DNA of 64,000 bases from Sphingopyxis witflariensis (lineage in GTDB: Bacteria > Pseudomonadota > Alphaproteobacteria > Sphingomonadales > Sphingomonadaceae), in the NCBI RefSeq assembly GCF_002205635.1, contig NZ_NISJ01000003.1, positions 342,397 to 406,396 of the forward strand, in the 5' to 3' direction. Position 1 is the stretch's first letter; each line of letters begins with the position of its first letter. The notes below the pieces were generated by a model, which worked only from the letters and a program-made list of their open reading frames with translations, had not been told where the DNA came from and did not search any database. Made by a program: the position numbers and the translations under genes. This document shows positions 25,794-34,508 of this stretch, piece by piece.

Positions 25794-25933
25794 TGCTCAA
25801 ATCCTTCTGTCACAAGTTCACCCGGCGATGTCCGCCTCGACCAATCCCCGCCGCGGCTATCCAAATCGTCCGCATCAAGCACCGGCATGCCACTGTGGGC
25901 GCGCCCGCTTCGCCGCGCCTTGGCACCGCATGG

Positions 25934-25988
25934 AGGATGAGTTCATCGTCAGGCGAAGTCCAATAACCAAAGTCTATAGTTTCGATAC
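25934..25988 (-). promoter_or_regulatory. shared LysR-type promoter, site L4
   Basis: Read leftward: GTATCGAAACTATAG (25974-25988), 8 bp, TATTGGAC with -35 TTGGAC at 25958-25963, an 18-bp spacer, and a weak -10 CATCCT at 25934-25939. It points to gnd, whose start codon is 25793. No other leftward gene intervenes. Confidence 0.72.
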
Positions 25989-26058
25989 CCGGTAGTGATA
26001 TGCGAAGTGCGATGACACCCGTACGAACGGAGCGTCGATCGAGACATGGTCTTACGCG

Positions 26059-26322
26059 TTAATCTGGCCGGAACCCGAGCACGAAATCCATGACTTTTTT
26101 CGCCGACATCTCGCACGGCTTGAGCGATGTTTTTCCCGAAGTAAACCGATATAGGTTGAAGCTCACGATGTCGGTTCCAGCCAACTCCCTGGCAAACAGG
26201 CTGTTGCGGCGCCCGTCGTCGGATCGCCGGACGATCAAGCCGAAACGCCGGCCTTCATGAAGACCTTCGCTGTGACCCTCGGGAAGCCTTTTGAAGGCAG
26301 CGTCGAAATCGGTACGCTCCAT
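26059..26322 (-). CDS. small protein of unknown function downstream of argS
   Basis: 87 residues (MERTDFDAAFKRLPEGHSEG...), with the well-formed segments RRFGLIVRRSDDGRRNSLFARELAG and GTDIVSFNLYRFTSG. It is charged, without membrane segments. The segment pattern looks like a folded domain, but I do not recognise the family. It lies 92 bp after the argS stop in the same direction. Confidence 0.6.
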   Translation of the reverse strand: MERTDFDAAFKRLPEGHSEGLHEGRRFGLIVRRSDDGRRNSLFARELAGTDIVSFNLYRFTSGKTSLKPCEMSAKKVMDFVLGFRPD

Positions 26323-26413
26323 CTCGGTCCACCAGTATCAGAAGACGCACAGCATGTTCGGGCCCGCCGACACTGGCGCGCGCAACGAGCCACAGGAACA
26401 AGCGCGCAATCGA

Positions 26414-28156
26414 CTAGGCCCTCTCCATCTCATGTGTCGGTTCAACCCCCATCAGCGCGAGGCCATTGCGGATGACCTGCCCGATCGCGCTGGCCAGGAA
26501 CAACCGCGCGCGGCTCACCGGCAGGTTTTCCGGGTAGACGAAGCGGCGCGCCGGGTCGGCATTTCCTATGTTCCACAGCGCATGGAAATCCGCGGCCAGC
26601 CCCTCGAGGAAGAAGGCGATCCGGTGGGGCTCGCGCGCTGCCGCAGCCGCCTCGACGATGCGGGGGAATTCTGCCGCACGCTTCACAAGTGTAAGGCTCA
26701 GACCGTCCAGGAGAGCGAGATCGGGCGCGTCGCCCAGCTCGATACCAGCTTCGGCCGCGCGGTTTGCTAGCGAGGAAATCCGCGCATGGGCATATTGCAC
26801 ATAGAAGACCGGATTATCCTTCGATGCCTCGACCACGGTCGCAAAGTCGAAGTCCATGGGCGCTTCCGCTTTGCGGGTCAGCATCATGAAGCGAACGACG
26901 TCCTTTCCGACTTCTCGAATGACATCGGCCAGCGTGACGAAATTGCCTGCGCGCTTCGACATCTTGACCGGCTCACCCGCGCGCAGCAGCCGCACGATCT
27001 GCACCAGCTTGACGTCGAACCGCTTCCTGCCTTCGGTTAGAGCTTCGGCGGCCGCCACGATGCGCTTCACGGTCCCGGCATGGTCGGCGCCCCATATGTC
27101 GATCAGTTCGTCGGCATCGCGCGCCTTCTCGAAATGATAGGCAAGATCCACGCCGAAATAGGTCCAGCCCCCGTCCGGTTTACGGATAGCCCGGTCCTGG
27201 TCATCGCCAAATCTCGTCGACCGGAACAGCGGCAGCGCGATCGGTTCCCAGTCCTTGGAGATTTCGCCCTTCGGAGGTTCGAGAACGCCGTCATACACAA
27301 GATCGCGCGCGCGCATCCAGGCCTCGGCATCATCCGGCTTTCCAGCAGCGACGAGGTCCGCCTCGGACGCGAAGCGGTCGTGACTTATGCTGAGCAGCGC
27401 CAGATCTTCGCGGATCGTCTCCATCATCGCGGCGACGGCCCGCGCCCGAAAGATTGCGAGCCAGTCCGTCTCCGGGGCGTCGGCATAGCGGTCCCCAAAA
27501 TCGGCGGCCAGCGCCGCCCCGACCGGCTTCAGATAATCGCCCGGGTATAGGCCTTCCGCTATCTCGCCGAGGCTCTCGCCCAACGCCTCGCGATATCTGT
27601 GGTGTGCCGAGCGAGCGAGAACGTCGACCTGCCCGCCTGCATCATTGATATAATATTCGCGGATGACGCGATGGCCGGTGAACGCGAGCAGGTTGGCGAG
27701 CGCATCTCCGACAACTGCCCCGCGGCAGTGCCCCATATGCATCGGACCGGTCGGGTTGGCCGAGACAAACTCGATATTCACCGTCTTGCCCGCACCGATG
27801 GGCGACATGCCATAGCGGTCCTTCTGGTCCGCGATGACGGCCAGTTCATCTCGCCATGCCTGGTCGGTCAGCCGGATATTTATGAAGCCCGGGCCGGCAA
27901 CGTCCGCGGCAGCGACATCCTCCAGCTTGGCGAGCCAGTCCGCCAGTTTTTCAGCGAGCGGACGCGGATGCGTGCCGCTGAGTTTTGCCAGGATCATCGC
28001 CGCGTTGGTCGACAGATCGCCATGTGCCGGGTCGCGCGGCCGTTCCACGGTCAGTCCCGCCCGCTGGAGGCCCGCAGGAAAATCCTTCGCCAACTGCAGA
28101 TCGTCAATTCCCCGCGCGAGATGATCAAGGAAGCGCGCATGAAGCGACACGGCCAT
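26414..28156 (-). CDS. argS: arginyl-tRNA synthetase
   Basis: The 580-residue class I synthetase has an additional N-terminal domain, the HIGH-like motif PTGPMHMGHCRGAVVGDAL, YYINDAGGQ and the KMSK motif VKMSKRAGNFVTL, with a C-terminal anticodon-binding region. It charges tRNA-Arg with arginine. Its usual chromosomal neighbours are not here; instead it sits between gnd and a DUF427 gene. It may be a second copy carried by the element. Confidence 0.95.
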   Translation of the reverse strand: MAVSLHARFLDHLARGIDDLQLAKDFPAGLQRAGLTVERPRDPAHGDLSTNAAMILAKLSGTHPRPLAEKLADWLAKLEDVAAADVAGPGFINIRLTDQAWRDELAVIADQKDRYGMSPIGAGKTVNIEFVSANPTGPMHMGHCRGAVVGDALANLLAFTGHRVIREYYINDAGGQVDVLARSAHHRYREALGESLGEIAEGLYPGDYLKPVGAALAADFGDRYADAPETDWLAIFRARAVAAMMETIREDLALLSISHDRFASEADLVAAGKPDDAEAWMRARDLVYDGVLEPPKGEISKDWEPIALPLFRSTRFGDDQDRAIRKPDGGWTYFGVDLAYHFEKARDADELIDIWGADHAGTVKRIVAAAEALTEGRKRFDVKLVQIVRLLRAGEPVKMSKRAGNFVTLADVIREVGKDVVRFMMLTRKAEAPMDFDFATVVEASKDNPVFYVQYAHARISSLANRAAEAGIELGDAPDLALLDGLSLTLVKRAAEFPRIVEAAAAAREPHRIAFFLEGLAADFHALWNIGNADPARRFVYPENLPVSRARLFLASAIGQVIRNGLALMGVEPTHEMERA

Positions 28157-28183
28157 CAGCGAAGCCCCACTGGGCGTCGGCTG

Positions 28184-28465
28184 TTACCCAACCTCCACGC
28201 CTTTCCAGAAGGCGATATAATCCCGGATGGCTTCGGCGACCGGATTCGGATGGGGGTATGACCAGGCCGCGTCCGCGTTGAGTGCGGTGCCTACGCGGAT
28301 ATGGAAGTATCTGGCCGTGCCCTTGATCGGACAGACAGAAGTGTGTGCGCTCGCTTCAAGGAGGTCCTGATTGACCGCGGAAGGTGGGAAATAGTGGTTT
28401 CCCTCAACGACGATTGTCTCGTCGCTTGCGGCGATGGTGGTGTCGTTCCAAACTGCTAAGACCAA
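28184..28465 (-). CDS. DUF427 domain protein
   Basis: The 93-residue protein has the DUF427 pattern: VVEGNHYFPPSAVNQDLL, TSVCPIKGTARYFHIRV and PNPVAEAIRDYIAFW. The function of the family is unknown; members are often found near oxidative or fatty-acid genes. It is upstream of argS (28156) by 27 bp, in the same direction. Confidence 0.9.
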   Translation of the reverse strand: MVLAVWNDTTIAASDETIVVEGNHYFPPSAVNQDLLEASAHTSVCPIKGTARYFHIRVGTALNADAAWSYPHPNPVAEAIRDYIAFWKGVEVG

Positions 28466-28516
28466 CGGAATATCCTCTCATATTGTCAATGGCACGGGGT
28501 TCGCAGCGGACGTGAA

Positions 28517-29782
28517 TCAGGGGCGTTCGAGGAGTGCGACGGTGCCTTGGCCGCCGTCGGCGCAGATGCTGACGATTGCCCGTGATCCGCTCGGCATGGC
28601 CCAGAGCTCCTTCACTGCCTGGCTAAGGTCGCGCGCGCCTGTGGCGCCGAAGGGGTGACCGATGGCTACCGAGCCTCCGTTGGGATTGACGCGGTCCCAG
28701 TCGAAGTCGCCCATATCCGACTGGACACCGGCGGTTTCGCGCACCCATTCCCGGTCGGTGATGGCCGCGACATTCGCCAGGACCTGGGCGGCGAAGGCTT
28801 CGTGGATTTCCCAAAGAGCGATGTCGGAGAAGCTCAGTCGATGCCGCGCGAGCAGACGCGGAATGCCATAGGAGGGTGCCATCAACAGACCCTCGGTGTG
28901 GAAATCGACGGCCGACACCTCGTAATCGATGAGCCGCGCGTAGGGCGTACTCGCGGGCAGTCGTGCCACGCCGGCTTCGTTAGCCACCCAGCAACCGGCC
29001 GCGCCATCCGTTATCGGCGAGCTGTTGCCGGCCGTCAGCGTTCCCTTGCCACTGTCGCGATCGAAGACGGGCTTGAGGGCAGCAAGCCGTTCGGGCGACG
29101 TATCGGCGCGCGGGTTCGCATCGCGCGCCAGTTCAGGAAGAGAAATCACAAGATCGTCGAAAAAACCTCGGTCCCAACCAGCGACCGACCGCTGGTGGCT
29201 CTTTAGCGCCCAATCGTCCTGCGCCTCGCGCGAGATCCGCCAGGCCTTGGTGGTGTCCTCCATATGATCGCCCATTGTCCTGCCGGTGATCCGGTTGGCC
29301 CATCCCTTGGTCGGGAGCACATAGTCGTGGAGGGCAAGAGACTGGAGGGCTGCAAGCGCAGCCGCCGGATCTTGCGCAAAGAGGTCGGTGAGCCGCTTCG
29401 ATGCATCGGCCGTCAGAGCGATGGGAGGTCGGCTCATGACTTCGGCACCGCCCACCATCGTGAGATCGGTTCCTCCGCCCAGCATTCCTGCCGCAGCGAA
29501 AGTCGCCGTCATGCTGGTAGAGCATGCCAGGACGACGGAAAATGCGGGAACATTCGGATTGAGCTTGGCGTCAAGCCAGGTCTCGCGAGCAATGTTGCTC
29601 CAGCCCAAATTCGGGATCACGGTACCCCAGATGAGAAGATCCGGCTCTGCTTGCGCCGCCATCGCCTGCACAAGAGGGACGGACAAAGAGACGGCATCAT
29701 AAGCAGCCAAAGCTCCTCCGCCGCGGCCGAAGGGAGTGCGAAGGCCGGCGGCAACAAAGACGGGTTCAGCAAAGCGGCTCAT
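28517..29782 (-). CDS. thiolase family acetyl-CoA acyltransferase
   Basis: The 421-residue protein starts at ATG 29782 (MSRFAEPVFVAAGLRTPFGRG) after GGAG. The nucleophilic Cys is in VVLACSTSM; the His of IHEAFAAQVL, the Cys of SICADGGQG and the GHPFGATGAR motif complete the thiolase active site. It cleaves or forms 3-ketoacyl-CoA. It resembles FadI-type enzymes. No FadJ partner is present, so the pathway is unclear. Confidence 0.92.
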   Translation of the reverse strand: MSRFAEPVFVAAGLRTPFGRGGGALAAYDAVSLSVPLVQAMAAQAEPDLLIWGTVIPNLGWSNIARETWLDAKLNPNVPAFSVVLACSTSMTATFAAAGMLGGGTDLTMVGGAEVMSRPPIALTADASKRLTDLFAQDPAAALAALQSLALHDYVLPTKGWANRITGRTMGDHMEDTTKAWRISREAQDDWALKSHQRSVAGWDRGFFDDLVISLPELARDANPRADTSPERLAALKPVFDRDSGKGTLTAGNSSPITDGAAGCWVANEAGVARLPASTPYARLIDYEVSAVDFHTEGLLMAPSYGIPRLLARHRLSFSDIALWEIHEAFAAQVLANVAAITDREWVRETAGVQSDMGDFDWDRVNPNGGSVAIGHPFGATGARDLSQAVKELWAMPSGSRAIVSICADGGQGTVALLERP

Positions 29783-29840
29783 GACGTTCTCCAAATATTA
29801 TCCGCAGAGTGGAAGGTGGGACGCGAGCGAGCATGCGCCA

Positions 29841-30587
29841 CTAGCCACCATAGCGCTCGGTTTTGATTATCGAGGGATCGAGCCCGGCCCGCAGCGCGCC
29901 CTCGGTCGCGATGTTGACGAAATCGTTGGATCCGCAAACGAATATCTGTGTGGGCTTTCGGTGAAGCCGGGCGAGAACCTCTTTGACCATGGCGCTGTCG
30001 ATCCGCCGCCCGAAATCCGATGCGCGGATCGGATCTTCGCGCGTGATCGCCAGCGCCAGGACGAACGCGGCATCGTTGATTTCGACGGAATGCAGTTCTT
30101 CCGAAAACAGAACATCCTCAGCCGTGCGCGCGGAAAGGAGCAGCGCCGTTGGCACGGCCGGGTCCTGCGTGCTGCGGTGCCGGATCATCGCCATCAAAGG
30201 CACAAGGCCCGATCCTGCCCCGATCAACAGCACCGCATCTACGGCCGGTTCAGGCCATAGGAAGTGCCCGCCGAGCGGACCGCGAAGCTCGATTTCATCG
30301 CCGACTATCGCGATATCGTGAAAATAGGCCGATACCTCGCCATCGGGCAGGCGCTCAATAGCGAGCTCTATGATCGGCGACGAGGCTGCCGATGACGCGA
30401 TCGAGTAACTGCGCATCGCGCTATAGCCATCAGGCGCGGTCAGCCGGACATCGACATGCTGGCCAGCGATGTGCGCGAACGGCCTGCTCAATCGCAGGAA
30501 GAAACTCTTGATGCTCGGCGTCTGCTGGACGATTGCCTCGACCATGCAGGATTGCCATGAAACGATTTGCGTGCCGTTGTCAGTCAT
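29841..30587 (-). CDS. FAD-binding flavodoxin-reductase-type oxidoreductase
   Basis: The 248-residue protein starts MTDNGTQIVSWQSC. The FAD motif is MRSYSIASS, NAD(P)-binding is VLLIGAGSGLVPLMAMIRHR, and the C-terminus is RYGG. It is a ferredoxin-NADP reductase-like domain without a [2Fe-2S] extension. It overlaps the end of the sulfite-oxidase-fold gene (30580) and is likely its electron donor. The pair is probably under site L5. Confidence 0.88.
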   Translation of the reverse strand: MTDNGTQIVSWQSCMVEAIVQQTPSIKSFFLRLSRPFAHIAGQHVDVRLTAPDGYSAMRSYSIASSAASSPIIELAIERLPDGEVSAYFHDIAIVGDEIELRGPLGGHFLWPEPAVDAVLLIGAGSGLVPLMAMIRHRSTQDPAVPTALLLSARTAEDVLFSEELHSVEINDAAFVLALAITREDPIRASDFGRRIDSAMVKEVLARLHRKPTQIFVCGSNDFVNIATEGALRAGLDPSIIKTERYGG

Positions 30588-31185
30588 CGGTGTATCGTTG
30601 CTCGCGCCACGGATCGCCGTAAATGTGATAGCCGCGCAGTTCCCAGAAGCCGGCCTCGTCACGCGTCGTGAATTGGAGCGCCTTCACCCATTTGGCGGAC
30701 TTCCAGAAGTAAAGATGCGGAACCAGCAGACGCGCCGGCCCGCCGTGATCGCGGGTAATCGGCTGGCCCGCAAATTTGAGAGCGACCATCGCTTTCCCGG
30801 ACAGCAGGTCCGCCAGCGGGACGTTTGTCGAATAATCGTCGTAGGAATGCGCCAGCACGAAATCGGTGGGCCGGTCGAGCCCGGCATCCGCAAGGATGTC
30901 CTCGACGAGGACGCCCTCCCATATGGTATCCAGCTTCGACCAGGAGGTGACACAGTGGATGTCCTTGGTCACCTTGGTCTTCGGCAAGGCGTTAAATTCG
31001 CTCCAATTCCACACTTTGGCGGGCTTCGGACCGACTTTGACGGTGAATTTCCAATCGGCCAGCTCCACGTTCGGCGTCGGCCCCGCCGTGAGAACCGGAA
31101 AATTCTCCACGAGATGCTGACCTGGTGGAATCCGACCGGAATGGTCGCCACTTGACCCGCGACCGGTGAAACCTCTCGTGACCAT
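30580..31185 (-). CDS. molybdopterin-dependent oxidoreductase, sulfite-oxidase fold
   Basis: The 201-residue protein starts MVTRGFTGRGSSGDH after AGGAGGGG. The SUOX-fold core is DIHCVTSWSKLDTIWEGV, whose Cys would bind molybdenum; GGPARLLVPHLYFWKSAKWVKAL follows. There is no Tat signal, heme or dimerisation domain, unlike MsrP and sulfite oxidase, so it is probably cytoplasmic. The adjacent flavin reductase may supply electrons. The substrate could be sulfoxides, nitrate or sulfite, but is unknown. Confidence 0.88.
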   Translation of the reverse strand: MVTRGFTGRGSSGDHSGRIPPGQHLVENFPVLTAGPTPNVELADWKFTVKVGPKPAKVWNWSEFNALPKTKVTKDIHCVTSWSKLDTIWEGVLVEDILADAGLDRPTDFVLAHSYDDYSTNVPLADLLSGKAMVALKFAGQPITRDHGGPARLLVPHLYFWKSAKWVKALQFTTRDEAGFWELRGYHIYGDPWREQRYTDD

Positions 31186-31362
31186 AGCCCCTCCTTTTTT
31201 TGCTCGATGCGACAGTCAAGAACTTGCTTCACTTCAGAATCCCGGCCAGATCCTGATACGCGTGGCCGCGGTACGAACCGATGGCCTGAAGCCGGAAACG
31301 CCCGATGCTTCATCGGGATATCGACGATCGCATTTGCGTGAATCGGTGATTTATGCGCATCG

Positions 31363-31418
31363 ACTATAACGCGACCTCAGTCCGATTTCCCAATACCCTA
31401 TCGCTATAGTTTTTATAG
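31363..31418 (-). promoter_or_regulatory. shared LysR-type promoter, site L5
   Basis: Read leftward: CTATAAAAACTATAG (31404-31418), 8 bp, TATTGGGA with -35 TTGGGA at 31388-31393, a 19-bp spacer, and -10 TATAGT at 31363-31368. It points to the sulfite-oxidase-fold/flavin-reductase operon (start 31185). Confidence 0.8.
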
Positions 31419-31550
31419 CTTTGAATAATTACGCCCGCATCACGCTGGGGTGAATTCGGCACAGGCGTTAGACTGGCGCGCCGGCTTTCCGGACTGGCTG
31501 ACGCGGCTCGCAAACTCGTCGGCGCCGCTCAGCGATAGCACGGCAACAAG

Positions 31551-31605
31551 GTATGGAAACTATGTTCCGCTGCTATTGGAAATAGTCGGTGCATATCTTC
31601 ATAGT
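31551..31605 (+). promoter_or_regulatory. shared LysR-type promoter, site L7
   Basis: Read rightward: GTATGGAAACTATGT (31551-31565), 8 bp, TATTGGAA with -35 TTGGAA at 31576-31581, an 18-bp spacer, and -10 CATAGT at 31600-31605. It is the most degenerate palindrome of the seven (one arm ATGT). It points to the DUF2218-redoxin-DM13-MFS genes, 300 bp downstream. Confidence 0.72.
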
Positions 31606-31904
31606 CTAGCGCGCGAAACCCTTCGACCCGTGCGAATTTTCAAAGAATTGGTTATCCGATCGATCGATACTTTGGGGCGCAGCAAGATGGAGACATTGAT
31701 GAAAGCGGTTGCTGACAAGGTCCTGGGTCCGTCGCCGGGGGTGCTGCGTTGGTCGATCTCGAACGGCCCCAGCCTGTCTCTGCGGGATATGATATTCTGA
31801 TTGAGGTGAGGGCCGTGCGGTGAACCCAGTCGACTATAAGGTCTGAGGCAAACGACGGCGCTGACCTAGCTATGCGCCCAAACAACAACACCGGGAGTTT
31901 TTAG

Positions 31905-32195
31905 ATGATTGAGGCCGAGGCACGCATCGCTACGATCGAATCGAGTAAATATCTGACGAGACTCGCTGAGGCGTGGGTTCACACTTATCCGGTTCGATAT
32001 GACGCGCTGACAGCCGAAATCCAGCTTCCGGGCGGCGACCTTATATTGACTGCAGACGGCGACAGCCTCTCCTTGAGGCTCGTGGGCAAAGATCGCGAAC
32101 GTTTCGATGCAACCAAGGAATCCGTCGCCACGCTTGTTGATCGCGTCGCGGAGCACGACACCGGGGTCCGATGCGTCTGGAATGACATATCATGA
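31905..32195 (+). CDS. DUF2218 domain protein
   Basis: The 96-residue protein starts MIEAEARIATIESSKYLTRLAEAWVH after GGGAG. It matches the DUF2218 pattern, including a DRVAEHD ending with charged residues. The family function is unknown; members often occur near siderophore or stress genes. It is the first gene after site L7. Confidence 0.87.
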   Translation: MIEAEARIATIESSKYLTRLAEAWVHTYPVRYDALTAEIQLPGGDLILTADGDSLSLRLVGKDRERFDATKESVATLVDRVAEHDTGVRCVWNDIS

Positions 32196-32244
32196 TAGCG
32201 CGCACCACTCTGCGCCGCGGTTCTTCATCGCGCTGGAGGATCAG

Positions 32245-32715
32245 ATGAGCATGCTCGAACGACAAGCGCCGGATCTTCGGGTGCAGAAATGGATCGGCGC
32301 GGACGGAGAAAGCACCGCGCCGCTCAAGCTGCCGGATCTCGGCTCCGGCCCCAAGATCCTGTTCGCCTTCCAGCACTGGTGCCGCGGATGCCATGTGCAT
32401 GGCTTCCCGACGCTACAAAGATTGCATAGTGCATTGAGCCCCAGGGGCGTGGGATTTGCGGTGATCCAGACCGTCTTCGAAGGAGCGGATGAAAACACCT
32501 TCGAGAAGCTGCGCGTAAATCAGCTTAAATATGCGCTTCCTCTCGCCTTCGGCCATGACGAACCACCGGCCGGCGCGACATTTCCCACCTTCATGGAGGA
32601 CTATCGCACGCGGGGAACGCCCTGGTTCTCGGTTATCGACGCGGGCGGCCGCATCATTTTCTCGGATTTCCATCTCGATGCGGACAACCTCGTGAAGGAC
32701 ATGGAGCTCGAGTAA
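32245..32715 (+). CDS. redoxin/AhpC-TSA-like thioredoxin-fold protein
   Basis: The 156-residue protein starts at ATG 32245 after GGAGGA. The active-site pair is QHWCRGCHVHGFP (CxxC). A cis-Pro-containing segment RTRGTPWFSVIDAGG follows. It is a cytoplasmic thioredoxin-like reductase or peroxidase. It lies in an operon with DUF2218, DM13 and MFS genes (gap of 2 bp to the next gene). Confidence 0.87.
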   Translation: MSMLERQAPDLRVQKWIGADGESTAPLKLPDLGSGPKILFAFQHWCRGCHVHGFPTLQRLHSALSPRGVGFAVIQTVFEGADENTFEKLRVNQLKYALPLAFGHDEPPAGATFPTFMEDYRTRGTPWFSVIDAGGRIIFSDFHLDADNLVKDMELE

Positions 32716-32717
32716 TC

Positions 32718-33209
32718 ATGCGGCGCTGGTTCATCCTGACCGCCAGCCATCTCGCGATGCTCGGCATTGGTTTTGCGGCCGGCATTTATACTCTGCCAAT
32801 CCTCACCGCGGCCAAGCCGCCGAACCCGGCAGCCTATCAGGCCATCGAAACCGAAACACTCTACACGGGGCGGCTGGCTCGTGATCTCAAAGGCAGCGAC
32901 CTGCTGCATTGGGGCGAAGGCGAAGTCCGGTTATCGCGAAGTCGGATCGGTCACATAGGTCATCTCGCACCCGGCCCGGACTACAAGCTCTACCTTGCGC
33001 CAAATTTCGTCGATACGAAAGAAGCCTTCCTGTTGATAAAGGACAGGTCGATCCGCGTGGGCGACGTGAAGACTTTCAACGGCTTTATCGTCGACGTTCC
33101 TGTCGGGATCGATGTTCGCGACTACAACACGGTCGTCATCTGGTGCGAAGCGTTCGACCAGTTCATCAGCGCGGCGGCGTATCGACCGTCGCGTCAGGCG
33201 CTAAAATGA
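32718..33209 (+). CDS. membrane-anchored DM13 domain protein
   Basis: The 163-residue protein has an N-terminal membrane anchor or signal (SHLAMLGIGFAAGIYTLPIL) and a DM13 domain: YTGRLARDLKGSDLLHWGEGE, YKLYLAPNFVDTKEAFL, and a terminal VVIWCEAFDQFISAAAY with the conserved Cys. DM13 domains are proposed redox/heme-like electron carriers, and the Cys here fits that idea. It overlaps the MFS gene by 4 bp (ATGA). Confidence 0.87.
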   Translation: MRRWFILTASHLAMLGIGFAAGIYTLPILTAAKPPNPAAYQAIETETLYTGRLARDLKGSDLLHWGEGEVRLSRSRIGHIGHLAPGPDYKLYLAPNFVDTKEAFLLIKDRSIRVGDVKTFNGFIVDVPVGIDVRDYNTVVIWCEAFDQFISAAAYRPSRQALK

Positions 33210-34486
33210 GCCCGGCGATGGATAGCATGCGGTCGGCGGGCCGACGTGGCCTCAAGCTCGCACCCGTGGCGGCGTTGCTGGCGAGCGTCGCGGCGCTGCT
33301 GCTGGGCAATGGTTTGCTGGGTACGCTCCTGATCGTCAGGGCCGGCCAGGAGGGCTTCTCGTCCGGCGCGATCAGCGCGATGATGTCGTTCTACTTTGCG
33401 GGTTTCACGATCGGCGCGCTTATGTTGCCGCGGATCATCGTCGCCGTGGGTCATGTCAGAACCTTTGCCGGCTTTGCAGCTATCGCCTCGATGACTGCCC
33501 TTCTTCATGTCGCGCTCGTGGAACCGATCGCCTGGATCCCGCTTCGCCTGATCACCGGCTTCGCCTATGCGGGCATGATCCTCGCAACGGAGAGCTGGCT
33601 CAACGCCCATGCAGTGCCATCCACGCGCGGACAGCTCCTGTCGATCTTCGGAGTCGTCTCGATGGGCTCATGGGCCATCGGCCAGGCCTTGCTCAACGTC
33701 GCCCCGCCGGCAGACATGACCTTGTTCCTTATCGTTTCGCTGTTGATTTCCGCGGCGGTGGTTCCGATCACCTTGCTACCCAGCCATCCGCCGGCGCAGG
33801 TGACACAGGAACGGGTCGCGTTCAGCGAGCTTGTCCGCGCATCGCCGCTCGCCGCGGCTGGCGCTTTCCTCGCCGGCCTGGCTATCGGCGGTTTTTGGGG
33901 CATGGGCCCGAACTTCGCGCAGAGGATCGGACTCGACGTGGGCGGCATCTCCGCTTTCATGGCTGCGGTGCTGGGTGGGACGCTTCTCTTGCAGTGGCCC
34001 CTGGGCTGGCTTTCGGATCGCGTGCCGCGGAACCTTGTCATCGCCGCTGCGGCCCTGGCGTCCGCGGCGGCGGCCGTCGGCGTCGCCTTTGCGGTGGAGG
34101 CGCCCCTGCCCCTGCTCCTCGCGGCGGGCGCGCTGTTCGGCGGCTTTGGCATCCCGATCTATTCCCTGTGTCTCGCGGTCGCCAACGACGATCTTCCGGC
34201 CGGGCGGCTGCTCGGTACCGCCCGCGGGCTTCTGCTGCTCAACGGGATCGGGACAGCCGCCGGCCCCCTTATCGGGGGAGCTGCGATGAATATCGCCGGC
34301 CCCGGTGGCCTGTTCCTTTATGCGTCCGCATTGCTTGCCATATTGGCGGTGTTGGCCATCGGGCGCAGGCAGCCAAGGCGCCGCATCGACGCCAAGGCTG
34401 CCCGCTCTCCAAGCACACCGATGATCACGGGATCTCTTGATGTGATGATATGCATGGAGTCAGAGGTGAAGGGCGCCCGGCACTAG
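33206..34486 (+). CDS. MFS transporter
   Basis: The 426-residue protein has about twelve membrane segments with short loops. MFS features include LPRIIVAVGHVRTFAG after the second helix and DRVPRNLVIAAAAL in the middle. It resembles the YcaD/MucK-type of small-molecule exporters. It is last in the L7 operon. The start at ATG 33206 overlaps the DM13 stop. Substrate is unknown. Confidence 0.9.
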   Translation: MSPAMDSMRSAGRRGLKLAPVAALLASVAALLLGNGLLGTLLIVRAGQEGFSSGAISAMMSFYFAGFTIGALMLPRIIVAVGHVRTFAGFAAIASMTALLHVALVEPIAWIPLRLITGFAYAGMILATESWLNAHAVPSTRGQLLSIFGVVSMGSWAIGQALLNVAPPADMTLFLIVSLLISAAVVPITLLPSHPPAQVTQERVAFSELVRASPLAAAGAFLAGLAIGGFWGMGPNFAQRIGLDVGGISAFMAAVLGGTLLLQWPLGWLSDRVPRNLVIAAAALASAAAAVGVAFAVEAPLPLLLAAGALFGGFGIPIYSLCLAVANDDLPAGRLLGTARGLLLLNGIGTAAGPLIGGAAMNIAGPGGLFLYASALLAILAVLAIGRRQPRRRIDAKAARSPSTPMITGSLDVMICMESEVKGARH

Positions 34487-34508
34487 CGCGCCGGCTGCAC
34501 CAGGCGTT

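Larger units (their letters stand above)
31186..31904. other. 719-bp gap carrying two divergent LysR-type promoters
   Basis: The gap holds site L5 (leftward) and site L7 (rightward), listed separately. Downstream of L7 is an open 37-codon frame (31687-31800, METLMKAVADKVLGPSPG) without a strong ribosome-binding site, possibly a leader or remnant. No larger gene is supported. Confidence 0.5.

Noticed and set aside
30580..31185. Naming the sulfite-oxidase-fold protein MsrP.
   Set aside because: MsrP is periplasmic with a Tat signal and works with the heme protein MsrQ; neither is present here.
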